64,000 bases of DNA, from positions 1,426,001 through 1,490,000 of the forward strand of contig NZ_JAUFQN010000019.1 of NCBI RefSeq assembly GCF_030409795.1, given 5' to 3'. The stretch is from Flavobacterium paronense. Its GTDB lineage: Bacteria; Bacteroidota; Bacteroidia; Flavobacteriales; Flavobacteriaceae. The notes under the pieces were generated by a model. That model worked only from the letters and a program-made list of their open reading frames with translations, was not told where the DNA came from and made no database searches. Shown piece by piece: positions 9,241 to 18,914 of the stretch. A program made the position numbers and the translations under genes. Numbering within the stretch: the stretch's first letter is position 1; each line of letters begins with the position of its first letter.

Positions 9241-11217
9241 CTAGCTTTTTCTTGGTCTTCTGCTTTTAGCTGCTTCAAATGAACGACCGGCTGGTTTATC
9301 ACTTGAACCTTCTGAACGTCTTGGCGCTCGTTCTTCTCTTTGAAAAGAACCTGGTTCTCTTTTTGGAGCAGCATTGTCTCTATTAAAACCGCCTTCTCTT
9401 CTTGGTCTGTCTGAACTTGAACTTCTTTCACTTCTGAAACCACTTTCTCTTGGAGCTGAACTTCTTTCGCTTCTGAATCCGCCTTCTTTTCTTGGTCCAA
9501 AACTTCCACTACCAGAACTTCTACGTTCTCCACCAGAATTTCTATCACCTCTGAAACCGCCGCCACTTCTTCCGTTGTGATCACGTCTTTCACGGCTTCC
9601 ACCGTCATTTTTAGAGATTTCTACGTTTATACGTCTTCCGTTCATATCATACCCGTTAAGGATTGACATCACTTTATCAGTATGTTCTCCGTCAGTATTA
9701 AAGAAAGAGAATCCTTCTTTCACATCAACTTTAAATACGTCATCTCGACCCAAATCAAGTGTGTCTTTTAAGAAATCTTTCAATTGCATCCAGTCGAAAT
9801 CGTCTCTCGAACCAATATTTACGAAATAACGAACAGGATCTCCGGCTCTGATTTCTCTTGGCTCTGAACTTCTTTCGCTTCTTTCGCCACCAGATTCACC
9901 AGATATATCGCGTTTCTTTTTGTAGTAAGAGATAAATCTATTGAATTCAACAGAAACCATTTTCTTAATTAATTCCTCTTTTGATAAACCATCAAGCACT
10001 TCGTTGATTGCCGATAAATAGTTGTCTATCTCGTGGTCAACTTCAGTGTCCTTGATTTTGTTTGCTAAGTGAAGTAATTGGATTTCACAGATTTCAATTC
10101 CACTAGGAATTGTTTTTTCCTGAAATTTTTGTTGGATGATTCTTTCGATAGAAGAAATTTTACGCAACTCACTTTTAGTGATGATTACAATAGAAGTTCC
10201 TAACTTCCCGGCTCTACCAGTTCTTCCTGAACGGTGATTGTAAGTTTCAATTTCGTCTGGTAACTGATAGTTTACTACGTGAGTAATATTATCAACGTCA
10301 ATTCCACGTGCCGCAACATCTGTTGCAACAAGCATTTGGATTTGTCTTCCTCTAAACGATTTCATAACACCATCACGTTGCGCTTGAGATAAATCTCCGT
10401 GCAATGCTGCTGCACTGTATCCGTCTTCAATTAACTTTTCGGCAACCGCCTGAGTATCACGTTTTGTTCTACAAAAAACTACAGAAAAGATATCCGGATT
10501 AGCATCGGCCAATCTTTTCAAAGCTTCATAACGGTCACGAGCATTCACACAGTAAAATTCATGTGAAACGGTAGCCGAACCAGAATTTTTATGACCAACC
10601 GTAATTTCTACTGGATCTGCCATGAATTTCTTAGCAATACGCGCTACTTCCGCAGGCATAGTTGCTGAGAATAACCATGTTTTTTTCTCGTCTGGAGTAT
10701 CAGATAAAATCGAAACGATATCATCATAAAAACCCATGTTTAACATCTCATCTGCTTCGTCAAGAATACAGAAGTTGATGTTTTTAATGTTTACCAAGCC
10801 ACGATTAATCATGTCCTGCATTCTACCCGGAGTGGCCACAATTACTTGTGCTCCGCGTTTAATCTCTCTGGCTTGATCTGTTATGCTGGCACCACCATAA
10901 ACTGCCACTGTATGCAAACCTTTTACATATTTTGAGTATTGTTTAATCTCGTTGGTGATTTGTAAGCATAGCTCACGCGTTGGTGATAAAATTAACGCTT
11001 GAGTACTTCTGTCTTCAGCATCAATTTTTTGAATTAGCGGAAAACCAAAAGCTGCCGTTTTCCCTGTTCCTGTTTGTGCTAATGCGACTAAGTCTGTGTT
11101 TTGTTCCAATAGTACTGGAATCGCTTTTTCTTGCACTTCTGACGGATTCTCAAATCCTAGATCTTTGATCGCCAGCAGTAACGATTCATTCAGACCTAAT
11201 TGTTCAAATTTATTCAT
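9241..11217 (-). CDS. deaD: DEAD-box ATP-dependent RNA helicase (DeaD/CsdA type) with RG-rich tail
   Basis: Unwinds structured RNA, for example in ribosome assembly and cold adaptation. The 658 residues contain a Q motif with FEQLGLNESLL, Walker A AQTGTGKTAAF (about 46-56), PTREL, DEADEMLNMGF (about 153-163), SATMPAE, and HRSGRTGRAG motif VI (about 328-337). Residues about 460-535 fit a DbpA-type RNA-binding domain. The last ~120 residues are a low-complexity Arg/Gly/Ser tail with repeated SERSS and RGG-like units, as in cold-shock helicases of this phylum. The tail leaves two other reading frames open across the same DNA; these are not genes. Confidence 0.95.
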   Translation of the reverse strand: MNKFEQLGLNESLLLAIKDLGFENPSEVQEKAIPVLLEQNTDLVALAQTGTGKTAAFGFPLIQKIDAEDRSTQALILSPTRELCLQITNEIKQYSKYVKGLHTVAVYGGASITDQAREIKRGAQVIVATPGRMQDMINRGLVNIKNINFCILDEADEMLNMGFYDDIVSILSDTPDEKKTWLFSATMPAEVARIAKKFMADPVEITVGHKNSGSATVSHEFYCVNARDRYEALKRLADANPDIFSVVFCRTKRDTQAVAEKLIEDGYSAAALHGDLSQAQRDGVMKSFRGRQIQMLVATDVAARGIDVDNITHVVNYQLPDEIETYNHRSGRTGRAGKLGTSIVIITKSELRKISSIERIIQQKFQEKTIPSGIEICEIQLLHLANKIKDTEVDHEIDNYLSAINEVLDGLSKEELIKKMVSVEFNRFISYYKKKRDISGESGGERSERSSEPREIRAGDPVRYFVNIGSRDDFDWMQLKDFLKDTLDLGRDDVFKVDVKEGFSFFNTDGEHTDKVMSILNGYDMNGRRINVEISKNDGGSRERRDHNGRSGGGFRGDRNSGGERRSSGSGSFGPRKEGGFRSERSSAPRESGFRSERSSSSDRPRREGGFNRDNAAPKREPGSFQREERAPRRSEGSSDKPAGRSFEAAKSRRPRKS

Positions 11218-11237
11218 ATTGTATTTTAAATTGGGTG

Positions 11238-11245
11238 CAAAGGTA
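11238..11245 (-). promoter_or_regulatory. -7 box for the helicase gene
   Basis: TACCTTTG on the - strand, 20 bases before the helicase start codon, matches TANNTTTG. Confidence 0.5.
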
Positions 11246-11358
11246 GGTTTTAAATACCATAAAAGCTAATTTGTTATTTGTTGGTAATTAATTAGTTACG
11301 ATTTCTTAGCAATTAGGAGAAAAGAAGAAAGAGCCAAGAAGCAAGATTAAGTGAGAGT

Positions 11359-11928
11359 TTATTGCAGAAAATCAACTAATTGTTTGACTGCCAAACCACG
11401 ATGGCTGATTTTGGATTTCTCTTCTATTGTCAACTCTGCAAAGGTTTTTGTGTATCCATCGGCTACAAATATTGGATCGTAACCAAAGCCGTTAGTTCCA
11501 ATTTTTTCTTTGATAATTTTACCTTTGATGATTCCTGTAAATAGGGTTTGACTTCCATTAAGATTTAAAGCAATAACTGTTTTGAATTGAGCCGAACGAT
11601 TCGATTCCTCTTGTAAATTCAATAACAATTTATCCATATTATCATTGGCATCTTTTTTTTCGCCTGCGTATCTAGCTGAATAAACACCTGGTTCACCGTT
11701 TAAAGTTTCAACTTCCAAACCGGTATCATCAGCAAAACAATTATAACCATACTTTTCTGTGACATAATTTGCTTTTAGAATAGCATTTCCTTCAATCGTA
11801 TCAGCAGTTTCGGGAATTTCTTCTAAGCAGCCAATGGCTGAAAGACTTAAAACCTGAATAGAATCTGGTAGTAACAGTTGAATTTCCTTTATTTTATTTT
11901 GATTGTTAGAAGCGAAGACAAGTTGCAT
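11359..11928 (-). CDS. rdgB: XTP/dITP diphosphatase (RdgB/HAM1)
   Basis: Hydrolyses non-canonical purine nucleotides (ITP, XTP, dITP) to monophosphates, keeping deaminated bases out of nucleic acids. The 189 residues show the family motifs: [12 protein letters not shown] at the N-terminus, [21 protein letters not shown] (about 66-86, with metal-binding acidic residues), GFGYDPIF (about 146-153) and [10 protein letters not shown] near the end. Length is typical. It has its own -7 box and is divergent from the SPT-like gene. Confidence 0.95.
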   Translation of the reverse strand: MQLVFASNNQNKIKEIQLLLPDSIQVLSLSAIGCLEEIPETADTIEGNAILKANYVTEKYGYNCFADDTGLEVETLNGEPGVYSARYAGEKKDANDNMDKLLLNLQEESNRSAQFKTVIALNLNGSQTLFTGIIKGKIIKEKIGTNGFGYDPIFVADGYTKTFAELTIEEKSKISHRGLAVKQLVDFLQ

Positions 11929-11947
11929 TATTCATAATTTTAGTTTA

Positions 11948-11955
11948 CAAATATA
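11948..11955 (-). promoter_or_regulatory. -7 box for rdgB
   Basis: TATATTTG on the - strand, 19 bases before the rdgB start codon, matches TANNTTTG. Confidence 0.5.
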
Positions 11956-12013
11956 AACTTTGAAAAGCTCATAAAACATAATTCCTTAATCATAAATTTT
12001 AATAATAAATTAT

Positions 12014-12021
12014 TACTTTTG
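12014..12021 (+). promoter_or_regulatory. -7 box that fixes the SPT-like gene start
   Basis: TACTTTTG matches TANNTTTG. An in-frame TTG at 12019 lies inside this box, so transcription cannot include it; the ATG at 12046 is the real start. Confidence 0.55.
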
Positions 12022-12045
12022 CCCCGACTAAAACACAAAGTGATT

Positions 12046-13308
12046 ATGGTAAAAGATTTATTCGAAAGAATACAAAACAATAAGGGTCCATTAGGAAAAT
12101 GGGCTTCTCAGGCCGAAGGATATTATGTTTTTCCAAAACTTGAAGGAGAACTTGGACCAAGAATGCAATTCCACGGAAAAGACATTTTGAACTGGAGTCT
12201 GAATGACTATTTAGGGCTTGCCAATCATCCTGAAGTTCGTCAAGCGGATGCTGATGCTGCTATAAAATATGGTGCAGCTTATCCAATGGGAGCCCGTATG
12301 ATGTCGGGGCATACTGATGCTCACGAACAATTAGAAAATGAATTGGCTGCTTTTGTACAAAAGGAATCTGCATACTTATTAAACTTTGGTTACCAAGGAA
12401 TAATGTCTTGCATTGATGCTTTGGTTACTAAAAACGACGTAATTGTTTATGATGTTGATGCTCATGCGTGCATCATTGATGGTGTACGTTTGCACATGGG
12501 GAAACGCTATACCTATAAACACAATGATGTGGAAAGTATGGAGAAAAATCTTCAACGTGCTACCAAACTTGCTGAAGAAACCGGTGGTGGAATATTATTC
12601 ATTACCGAAGGTGTTTTTGGAATGCGTGGGCAACAAGGAAAGTTGAGAGAGATTGTAGAAATGAAAAAGAAATACAATTTTCGACTTTTGGTTGATGATG
12701 CTCACGGTTTTGGAACCTTAGGGAAAACTGGTGCTGGCGCTGGAGAAGAACAAGGTTGTCAAGACGGAATTGATGTCTACTTTTCTACATTTGCTAAATC
12801 TATGGCGAGCATTGGAGCTTTCTTGGCTGCCGATAAAGAAATTATTGATTATTTAAAATACAATTTGCGTTCACAAATGTTTGCCAAAGCATTGCCAATG
12901 ATTCAAACTGTTGGTGCTTTGAAAAGATTACAGTTGTTGAGAGAGAATCCGGAATTGAAAGACAAACTATGGGAAAATGTAAACGCGCTTCAAAACGGTT
13001 TGAGAACCCGAGGATTTAATATCGGAGATACTAATACATGTGTAACTCCAGTTTATCTTGAAGGAAGTGTTCCAGAAGCTATGGTAATGGTAAATGATTT
13101 GAGAGAAAACTATGGTATTTTCTTGTCGATTGTAATTTACCCTGTAATTCCAAAAGGGATTATCTTATTGCGTATGATTCCGACCTCTTCACATACTTTA
13201 GCTGATATTGAAGAAACACTTACTGCTTTTGAGATTATCCGTGAGAAATTAGTAAACGGAACCTATAAGAAAATTGCTGACGCTACTACGGTTGATTTAG
13301 ACGCCTAA
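12046..13308 (+). CDS. alpha-oxoamine synthase, serine palmitoyltransferase-like
   Basis: PLP enzyme that condenses an amino acid with an acyl-CoA. The 420 residues show the fold-type I features: VDDAHGFGTLG (about 216-226) and the Schiff-base lysine in TFAKSMASIGAF (K251). The TFAKSMASIGAF form matches Bacteroidota serine palmitoyltransferases (sphingolipid first step) rather than BioF or Kbl, which usually read GKALG. In Flavobacteria the same family also includes enzymes that use cysteate to build sulfonolipids such as capnine, so the amino-acid substrate is open. The ATG at 12046 was chosen because the promoter overlaps the earlier TTG. No other sphingolipid gene is adjacent. A terminator follows. 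Confidence 0.85.
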   Translation: MVKDLFERIQNNKGPLGKWASQAEGYYVFPKLEGELGPRMQFHGKDILNWSLNDYLGLANHPEVRQADADAAIKYGAAYPMGARMMSGHTDAHEQLENELAAFVQKESAYLLNFGYQGIMSCIDALVTKNDVIVYDVDAHACIIDGVRLHMGKRYTYKHNDVESMEKNLQRATKLAEETGGGILFITEGVFGMRGQQGKLREIVEMKKKYNFRLLVDDAHGFGTLGKTGAGAGEEQGCQDGIDVYFSTFAKSMASIGAFLAADKEIIDYLKYNLRSQMFAKALPMIQTVGALKRLQLLRENPELKDKLWENVNALQNGLRTRGFNIGDTNTCVTPVYLEGSVPEAMVMVNDLRENYGIFLSIVIYPVIPKGIILLRMIPTSSHTLADIEETLTAFEIIREKLVNGTYKKIADATTVDLDA

Positions 13309-13330
13309 AACACAAGCTTTGTTGTTATAA

Positions 13331-13359
13331 AAAAACCATCTCGAACTGAGATGGTTTTT
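13331..13359. terminator. bidirectional terminator after the SPT-like gene
   Basis: Perfect 12-bp stem AAAAACCATCTC / GAGATGGTTTTT with loop GAACT, between convergent genes. Confidence 0.9.
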
Positions 13360-13379
13360 TATTATATTGTAGTATGAAT

Positions 13380-13880
13380 TTATTGTTTTATTTTGATTGT
13401 TTTACTTTCATCAATATTAAGTGCTTTTACAACAGCTTTATAATCATTGAAATTCATTTTGTTGTTTTTGCCAAAATAACCAGGTACTACTACTACTCTA
13501 AGGATTTGATTCAATTTATAACCGTTGGTTACATTAGCTAAATCATATCCTTCTAAATGTACTTCGGAGTCAAAACGGGTGAAATCAAAATCATAACGCA
13601 AGTCTAAAGTTCCATCATCAAAATAATAGGTTTCAGGCAATAGTTTCCATATATCTTCTCCTTGAAAAGAACCTGATAAGCGATAGACTAAAACCATATC
13701 CGAATTAAAAATTGTATGCGGATAAGTTAACACGACACTATAATCGTTTGGTAAGAAGTTGACATTAGTATATTCAAATACTTCACTGATGGTATCGTTA
13801 TCGATATTGTCATTGTTAGTGGTGCAACTTTGTAGCGTTATCATCCCGATAAAAGCTAAAATAAGGGTAATCTTTCTCAT
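13380..13880 (-). CDS. lipoprotein of unknown function
   Basis: A 166-residue protein with a lipoprotein signal: hydrophobic ILAFIGMITL, then LQSC with the lipobox Cys at residue 19, followed by an Asn/Asp-rich linker. The mature part is strand-rich and short. No family is recognised. It is probably anchored in the outer or inner membrane facing the periplasm. It shares a terminator with the SPT-like gene and has no clear operon partner. Confidence 0.7.
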   Translation of the reverse strand: MRKITLILAFIGMITLQSCTTNNDNIDNDTISEVFEYTNVNFLPNDYSVVLTYPHTIFNSDMVLVYRLSGSFQGEDIWKLLPETYYFDDGTLDLRYDFDFTRFDSEVHLEGYDLANVTNGYKLNQILRVVVVPGYFGKNNKMNFNDYKAVVKALNIDESKTIKIKQ

Positions 13881-13995
13881 GATATTTACTTTTTTAAGTG
13901 ATTAATGATATTTTAAGCTACTCATTAACTATGCCAAACTTTTATTTTAACAAAGAAATGTTTTTTAAAGGCTAGAAATAAGAAGCAAGAATTTG

Positions 13996-14003
13996 TACTT
14001 TTG
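13996..14003 (+). promoter_or_regulatory. -7 box four bases before a small gene
   Basis: TACTTTTG matches TANNTTTG and ends four bases before the ATG at 14008, so a transcript from it would be leaderless or nearly so. Confidence 0.4.
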
Positions 14004-14007
14004 AGTT

Positions 14008-14148
14008 ATGGGAAGAAACAATGCTAGAAATATTAAAACACACAACGAGAAGCTTCATAAAGAACAAGATAAAGAAAAGTCTAAAAAGGTTGCGCGTGAA
14101 GAAAAATTAAAAGCGATTTTGAAAAAGTTTAATGAGGGTAAAGAATAG
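14008..14148 (+). CDS. small basic protein (46 residues), unknown
   Basis: An ATG-started frame encodes 46 residues starting MGRNNARNIKTHNEK. It is very rich in Lys, Arg, Asn and Glu, with no hydrophobic stretch, and probably forms a single charged helix. A perfect -7 box sits just upstream, which supports transcription. Such short basic proteins may bind RNA or ribosomes, but nothing here identifies a role. It could be non-coding; the promoter and clean helix-like composition argue for a real gene. Confidence 0.5.
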   Translation: MGRNNARNIKTHNEKLHKEQDKEKSKKVAREEKLKAILKKFNEGKE

Positions 14149-14181
14149 AAATGCAAAACAAAGAAGATAGGCAATCTGATA

Positions 14182-14284
14182 GCGCTTACAGCACTTTTAC
14201 CTATATGCTTACGGTACTTTGTGGCACTTACACGGCGCTTTGATGGCACTTTAACCGCACTTAGAAGGCAATTTAGAAGCAGGA
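14182..14284. repeat. degenerate array of GC(A/G)CTT cores with 11-bp period
   Basis: Cores start at 14182, 14191, 14205, 14214, 14224, 14235, 14246, 14257, 14268 and 14279. The last six are spaced exactly 11 bp, with variable 5-base spacers. It lies between the small gene and the IcmF-type mutase terminator. The rest of 14149-14431 shows no gene. Confidence 0.6.
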
Positions 14285-14391
14285 GAAAAGAAAATAGACT
14301 GCTATTGCGTTGAAAATTTGCGTGATTAGTTTATACCACACTAAAGGATTCGTGCGGTAGCGGTGTGGGTAAATAAGCTAAATAAAAAAAA

Positions 14392-14409
14392 CCTCACGTT
14401 TCTGTGAGG
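14392..14409 (-). terminator. terminator of the fused mutase gene
   Basis: Stem CCTCAC / GTGAGG with a 6-base loop, followed by eight T on the - strand, 22 bases past the stop codon at 14432. Confidence 0.8.
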
Positions 14410-14431
14410 CTTTCTCTTTTTAATATAATAA

Positions 14432-17400
14432 TTACATATTCCTTCTATACTGCCCACCAACTTCAAACAAGCCAGCGGTTATCTGACCTAACGAACAATA
14501 TTTAGTTGCATCCATCAATACCTCAAAGATATTTTCGTTGTTGATAGCTGCATTTTGTAATGCCGCTATTTGCTCCTCTTCTTTGTCGTGATGGGTTTTA
14601 TGTAAATTGGTAAGTGTTTTGATTTGCTCTTGTTTTTCTTCTTCAGTGGCGCGAATTACTTCGGCTGGTAAAATAGTTGGAGAACCTTTAGAACTTAAGA
14701 AGGTATTTACTCCAATAATTGGGAATTCACCTGTGTGTTTTAAGGTTTCGTAGTATAAACTTTCTTCCTGAATTTTACTTCTTTGATACATAGTTTCCAT
14801 AGCACCAAGCACACCGCCACGTTCTGTAATTCTGTCGAATTCGAGCAAGACTGCATTTTCTACTAAATCGGTTAATTCTTCAATGATGAAGGAACCTTGA
14901 ATTGGGTTTTCATTTTTGGCTAAACCCAATTCTTTGTTGATAATCAACTGAATTGCCATGGCACGACGAACGCTTTCTTCAGTTGGTGTAGTAATGGCTT
15001 CGTCATAAGCATTGGTGTGTAATGAATTACAGTTATCGTAAATCGCATACAAGGCTTGTAAAGTGGTACGAATATCGTTGAAATCAATTTCTTGGGCGTG
15101 TAAGGAACGACCTGAGGTTTGAATGTGGTATTTCAACATCTGTGCTCTTTCGTTGGCACCGTATTTATTTTTCATGGCTTTCGCCCAAATCTTACGTGCT
15201 ACTCTTCCTATTACTGCATATTCCGGATCGATTCCGTTTGAGAAAAAGAAGGATAAGTTGGGTCCAAAATCGTTGATGTCCATGCCACGGCTTAAATAGT
15301 ATTCCACGTAAGTGAAACCATTCGAAAGCGTAAATGCCAACTGTGTAATTGGATTCGCGCCAGCTTCAGCGATATGATAACCCGAAATAGAAACTGAATA
15401 GAAGTTACGCACGTTTTTCTGAATAAAATATTCTTGCACATCACCCATCAATCGGAGTGCGAATTCTGTTGAGAAAATACAAGTGTTTTGCGCTTGGTCT
15501 TCTTTTAAAATATCGGCTTGGACAGTACCTCGAACCTGGGTTAAAGTTTTAACTTTAATTTCCTGGTAAACATCCATTGGCAAGACCTGATCACCTGTAA
15601 CTCCAAGTAGCATCAATCCTAAGCCATTGTTTCCGCTTGGTAAATCGCAATTGTATTTTGGTCTGGGCAATCCTTTTTCTTTATAGATTTCGTTGATTCT
15701 TTCTTCAACTATTACCTGAAGATTATTCTCGACGATGTATTTTTCACAATTTTGATCGATGGCTGCATTCATAAAGAAGCCTAACAACATTGGCGCTGGC
15801 CCATTAATTGTCATAGAAACTGAAGTCAATGGATGGCTTAAATCGAAACCAGAATATAGTTTTTTCGCATCATCTAAACAACAGATAGAAACTCCGGCAT
15901 TTCCGATTTTCCCATAAATATCCGGACGTAAATCGGGATCGTTTCCGTATAAAGTCACACTATCAAATGCTGTTGAAAGTCTTTTAGCCGGCAAACCTGC
16001 ACTTACATAATGGAAACGTTTGTTGGTACGTTCCGGTCCGCCTTCTCCGGCAAACATTCTTGATGGATCTTCACCTTCCCGTTTGAAAGGATAGAGGCCA
16101 GATGCGAACGGGAATTCTCCAGGAACATTTTCCTGTAAATTCCATTTTAAAATATCTCCCCAAGCTTGGTATTTTGGCAAGGCAACTTTTGGGAGTTGAG
16201 TATGTGATAAGCTTTCGGTGTGGGTTTGGATTTTGATTTCCTTGTCGCGCACTTTAAAGCTATATATTGGATCTTTATAGGTTTTAACTTTATCATTCCA
16301 ATTGAGAATTACAGCCCAATTGAATGGATCAAGATTCATTTTTACTCTGTCAAATTCTTTAACTAATAGGTTTAGAAAATCTTTGTTATCATCATTGAAA
16401 TTCAAAGCATTAGTATCAATTCCAGTTTTATCAATTCGGGCTGCTTTTTTAGCAACACTTTCGATGGTTTTATAGATTCCGTATAACTTCTGAGCTACTT
16501 CAACTTGTGTTAAAACCGTTTCATCATACTTTCGATTGTTCTCTGCAATTTCAGATAAATATCGGGTTCTATGTGGTGGAATAACGAAAATCTTCTCGCT
16601 CATTTCACGGGTAATTTGGAAAGTAGATTTCAAATCGGCTTCCGTTTTCTCCACTACTTTGTCCATGATTCTTTTGTAAAGCGTATTCATGCCTGGGTCA
16701 TTAAACTGAGAAGCAATTGTACCAAATACGGGCATATCATCCGGATTTGTATCCCACAAATTATGGTTGCGTTGGTATTGCTTTTTTACATCGCGCAAAG
16801 CGTCTAAGGCACCACGTTTATCGAATTTATTCAATGCCACTAAATCAGCAAAATCAAGCATATCAATCTTTTCTAATTGTGTAGCTGCACCAAATTCAGG
16901 TGTCATGACATATAATGAAACATCAGAATGATCCATGATTTCAGTGTCTGATTGTCCGATTCCTGAAGTTTCTAAAATGATAATATCGTATTTCGCTGCT
17001 TTCAATACTTGAATCGCTTCGGCAACATATTTGGATAAAGCCAAATTCGACTGACGAGTAGCCAACGAACGCATATAAACTCTAGGGTTATTAATTGCAT
17101 TCATACGGATTCTATCGCCTAATAAAGCGCCACCCGTTTTACGTTTTGATGGGTCTACTGAAATTAATCCAATTGTTTTTTCTGGAAAATCAATTAAAAA
17201 TCTTCTAACCAATTCATCAACTAATGATGATTTTCCGGCACCACCCGTTCCTGTAATTCCGAGAACTGGAATTTTTGATGTTTCATTCCGTTTGTGAATC
17301 TTATCAAAAACAGGCTTTGCTATTTCTGGAAAATTCTCTGCTGCAGAAATCAACCGCGCTATGGCTGTTGGATTTTTATCTTCGATATGTTTTAACTCAG

Positions 17401-17857
17401 CATTCAATTCATTACCAATAGGGTAATCCGATTGTTTAACCAAATCATTAATCATTCCTTGTAATCCCATAGCACGACCGTCATCCGGAGCGTATATTCT
17501 GGTAATTCCGTAAGCTTGTAGTTCGGCAATTTCACTTGGTAAAATTACGCCGCCACCGCCACCAAAAATCTTAATGTGACCTGCCCCTTTTTCCTTTAGC
17601 AAATCATGCATGTATTTGAAATACTCATTATGCCCACCTTGATACGAAGTCATTGCGATAGCATTAGCATCTTCTTGTATTGCAGTATTCACAACCTCTT
17701 CCACACTTCTATCGTGACCAAGATGTATAACTTCGACACCTGTTGCCTGAATGATTCTACGCATTATGTTGATTGCGGCATCGTGACCATCAAAAAGAGA
17801 AGCCGCTGTTACAATTCTTACTTTATTTTTTGGAATATAAGGTTGTTCTTGAACCAT
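14432..17857 (-). CDS. icmF: fused acyl-CoA mutase (IcmF type): B12 domain, MeaB GTPase, mutase
   Basis: Adenosylcobalamin enzyme that rearranges branched acyl-CoA. From the ATG at 17857 the protein has 1141 residues. Residues 12-145 form a B12-binding domain with SLFDGHDAA (H25 as the lower cobalt ligand). A MeaB-like GTPase chaperone follows, with P-loop [12 protein letters not shown] (about 200-211). A linker leads to the catalytic barrel (about 560-1141). The order and [18 protein letters not shown] match isobutyryl-CoA mutase fused (IcmF) rather than two-subunit methylmalonyl-CoA mutase. A start 34 codons upstream is possible but adds a non-homologous stretch. Substrate (isobutyryl, pivalyl or other acyl-CoA) cannot be fixed by eye. 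Confidence 0.92.
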   Translation of the reverse strand: MVQEQPYIPKNKVRIVTAASLFDGHDAAINIMRRIIQATGVEVIHLGHDRSVEEVVNTAIQEDANAIAMTSYQGGHNEYFKYMHDLLKEKGAGHIKIFGGGGGVILPSEIAELQAYGITRIYAPDDGRAMGLQGMINDLVKQSDYPIGNELNAELKHIEDKNPTAIARLISAAENFPEIAKPVFDKIHKRNETSKIPVLGITGTGGAGKSSLVDELVRRFLIDFPEKTIGLISVDPSKRKTGGALLGDRIRMNAINNPRVYMRSLATRQSNLALSKYVAEAIQVLKAAKYDIIILETSGIGQSDTEIMDHSDVSLYVMTPEFGAATQLEKIDMLDFADLVALNKFDKRGALDALRDVKKQYQRNHNLWDTNPDDMPVFGTIASQFNDPGMNTLYKRIMDKVVEKTEADLKSTFQITREMSEKIFVIPPHRTRYLSEIAENNRKYDETVLTQVEVAQKLYGIYKTIESVAKKAARIDKTGIDTNALNFNDDNKDFLNLLVKEFDRVKMNLDPFNWAVILNWNDKVKTYKDPIYSFKVRDKEIKIQTHTESLSHTQLPKVALPKYQAWGDILKWNLQENVPGEFPFASGLYPFKREGEDPSRMFAGEGGPERTNKRFHYVSAGLPAKRLSTAFDSVTLYGNDPDLRPDIYGKIGNAGVSICCLDDAKKLYSGFDLSHPLTSVSMTINGPAPMLLGFFMNAAIDQNCEKYIVENNLQVIVEERINEIYKEKGLPRPKYNCDLPSGNNGLGLMLLGVTGDQVLPMDVYQEIKVKTLTQVRGTVQADILKEDQAQNTCIFSTEFALRLMGDVQEYFIQKNVRNFYSVSISGYHIAEAGANPITQLAFTLSNGFTYVEYYLSRGMDINDFGPNLSFFFSNGIDPEYAVIGRVARKIWAKAMKNKYGANERAQMLKYHIQTSGRSLHAQEIDFNDIRTTLQALYAIYDNCNSLHTNAYDEAITTPTEESVRRAMAIQLIINKELGLAKNENPIQGSFIIEELTDLVENAVLLEFDRITERGGVLGAMETMYQRSKIQEESLYYETLKHTGEFPIIGVNTFLSSKGSPTILPAEVIRATEEEKQEQIKTLTNLHKTHHDKEEEQIAALQNAAINNENIFEVLMDATKYCSLGQITAGLFEVGGQYRRNM

Positions 17858-17972
17858 TGTTAAATAAGTGTCTATTTTGAGGACGCAATTTAAGGAATTT
17901 TCAAAAAATGGGCTATTAAATGGCACAAAACATAAAAATAAGTTTTGGCTATAAAACAAACTAAATTAAGTT

Positions 17973-17980
17973 TAGATTTG
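17973..17980 (+). promoter_or_regulatory. -7 box for purU
   Basis: TAGATTTG matches TANNTTTG, 28 bases before the purU start codon. Confidence 0.45.
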
Positions 17981-18008
17981 AAATGCATAAAATCTATTTC
18001 AAAGTCAG

Positions 18009-18863
18009 ATGAATAAAATTGTTATACTCATCCATTGCCGGGATCAAAAGGGAATTATAGCTGCGGTGACCAACTATATTGCTTCTATTGACGGGAATAT
18101 TATTTACCTGGACCAACATGTTGATAGCGATCAAGATGTATTCTTTATGCGATTGGAATGTGAGTTTGCGAAAGACCGTTTTAATTTGGATGATATCAAG
18201 GATAATTTTCAGAAAAACTTGGCCAATCCTTTTTCTATGTCTTGGTCAATTCAGCTTCAGGAAAGAAAGCCGAGAATGGCCATTTTTGTTTCTAAATATG
18301 ACCATTGTTTGTATGATATTCTTTCTAGATATAGTACTGGCGAATTGCATGTGGAAATTCCGATTATCATTAGTAATCACAACGATTTAAGTTCGGTTGC
18401 CCAGCGATTTTCTATTCCGTTTAGCTGTATTCCTTTCACTAAAGAAAACAAAGAAGCTGGCGAAGAAGCACAGCTAACAATTTTAGAAAAAAACCAAATT
18501 GATTTCATTGTTTTGGCGCGTTATATGCAAATCATCACTCCCAATTTAATTGAATTGTATAAAAATAAAATCATCAATATACATCATTCGTTTCTTCCTG
18601 CTTTTCCCGGGGCAAAACCTTATCATTCCGCTTTTAACAGAGGCGTTAAAATCATTGGAGCAACTAGTCATTACGTTACCGAAGCATTAGACGAAGGACC
18701 AATCATTGAACAAGATATCACTCGAGTAACGCATACTCATTCGATTGAAGATTTTATTATGAAAGGAAAAGATTTGGAGCGTATTGTTTTGGCAAGAGCT
18801 ATAAAATTACATTCTGAACGAAAAACTATGGTTTACAATAATAAAACAGTTGTTTTTGCATAA
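18009..18863 (+). CDS. purU: formyltetrahydrofolate deformylase
   Basis: Hydrolyses 10-formyl-THF to THF and formate, balancing the one-carbon pool and feeding formate to purine synthesis. The 284-residue protein has an N-terminal ACT regulatory domain (about 4-80, ILIHCRDQKGIIAAVT). A formyltransferase-fold domain follows, with NIHHSFLPAFPGAKPYH (about 194-210) and GATSHYVTEALDEGPII, which include the catalytic His and Asp. Length and domain order are canonical. Formate-THF ligase (fhs), the opposing enzyme, is elsewhere in the window. Confidence 0.95.
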   Translation: MNKIVILIHCRDQKGIIAAVTNYIASIDGNIIYLDQHVDSDQDVFFMRLECEFAKDRFNLDDIKDNFQKNLANPFSMSWSIQLQERKPRMAIFVSKYDHCLYDILSRYSTGELHVEIPIIISNHNDLSSVAQRFSIPFSCIPFTKENKEAGEEAQLTILEKNQIDFIVLARYMQIITPNLIELYKNKIINIHHSFLPAFPGAKPYHSAFNRGVKIIGATSHYVTEALDEGPIIEQDITRVTHTHSIEDFIMKGKDLERIVLARAIKLHSERKTMVYNNKTVVFA

Positions 18864-18914
18864 AGAAATACTGGCTCCATTTTTGATAAGCAGTTTGAAA
18901 AAAAAATAAATCCT

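Noticed and set aside
9234..9608. Long open frame on the - strand inside the helicase gene, and another on the + strand (9374-9580)
   Set aside because: Both lie in the low-complexity Arg/Gly/Ser tail of the helicase; repeated codons keep other frames open by chance.
14055..14249. 64-codon frame on the - strand in the gap before the fused mutase
   Set aside because: It overlaps the + strand small gene and the 11-bp-period array; the protein has no recognisable composition or start context.
17858..17959. 34-residue N-terminal extension of the fused mutase from an upstream start
   Set aside because: The added stretch is not similar to the family; ATG at 17857 gives the usual start just before the B12 domain.
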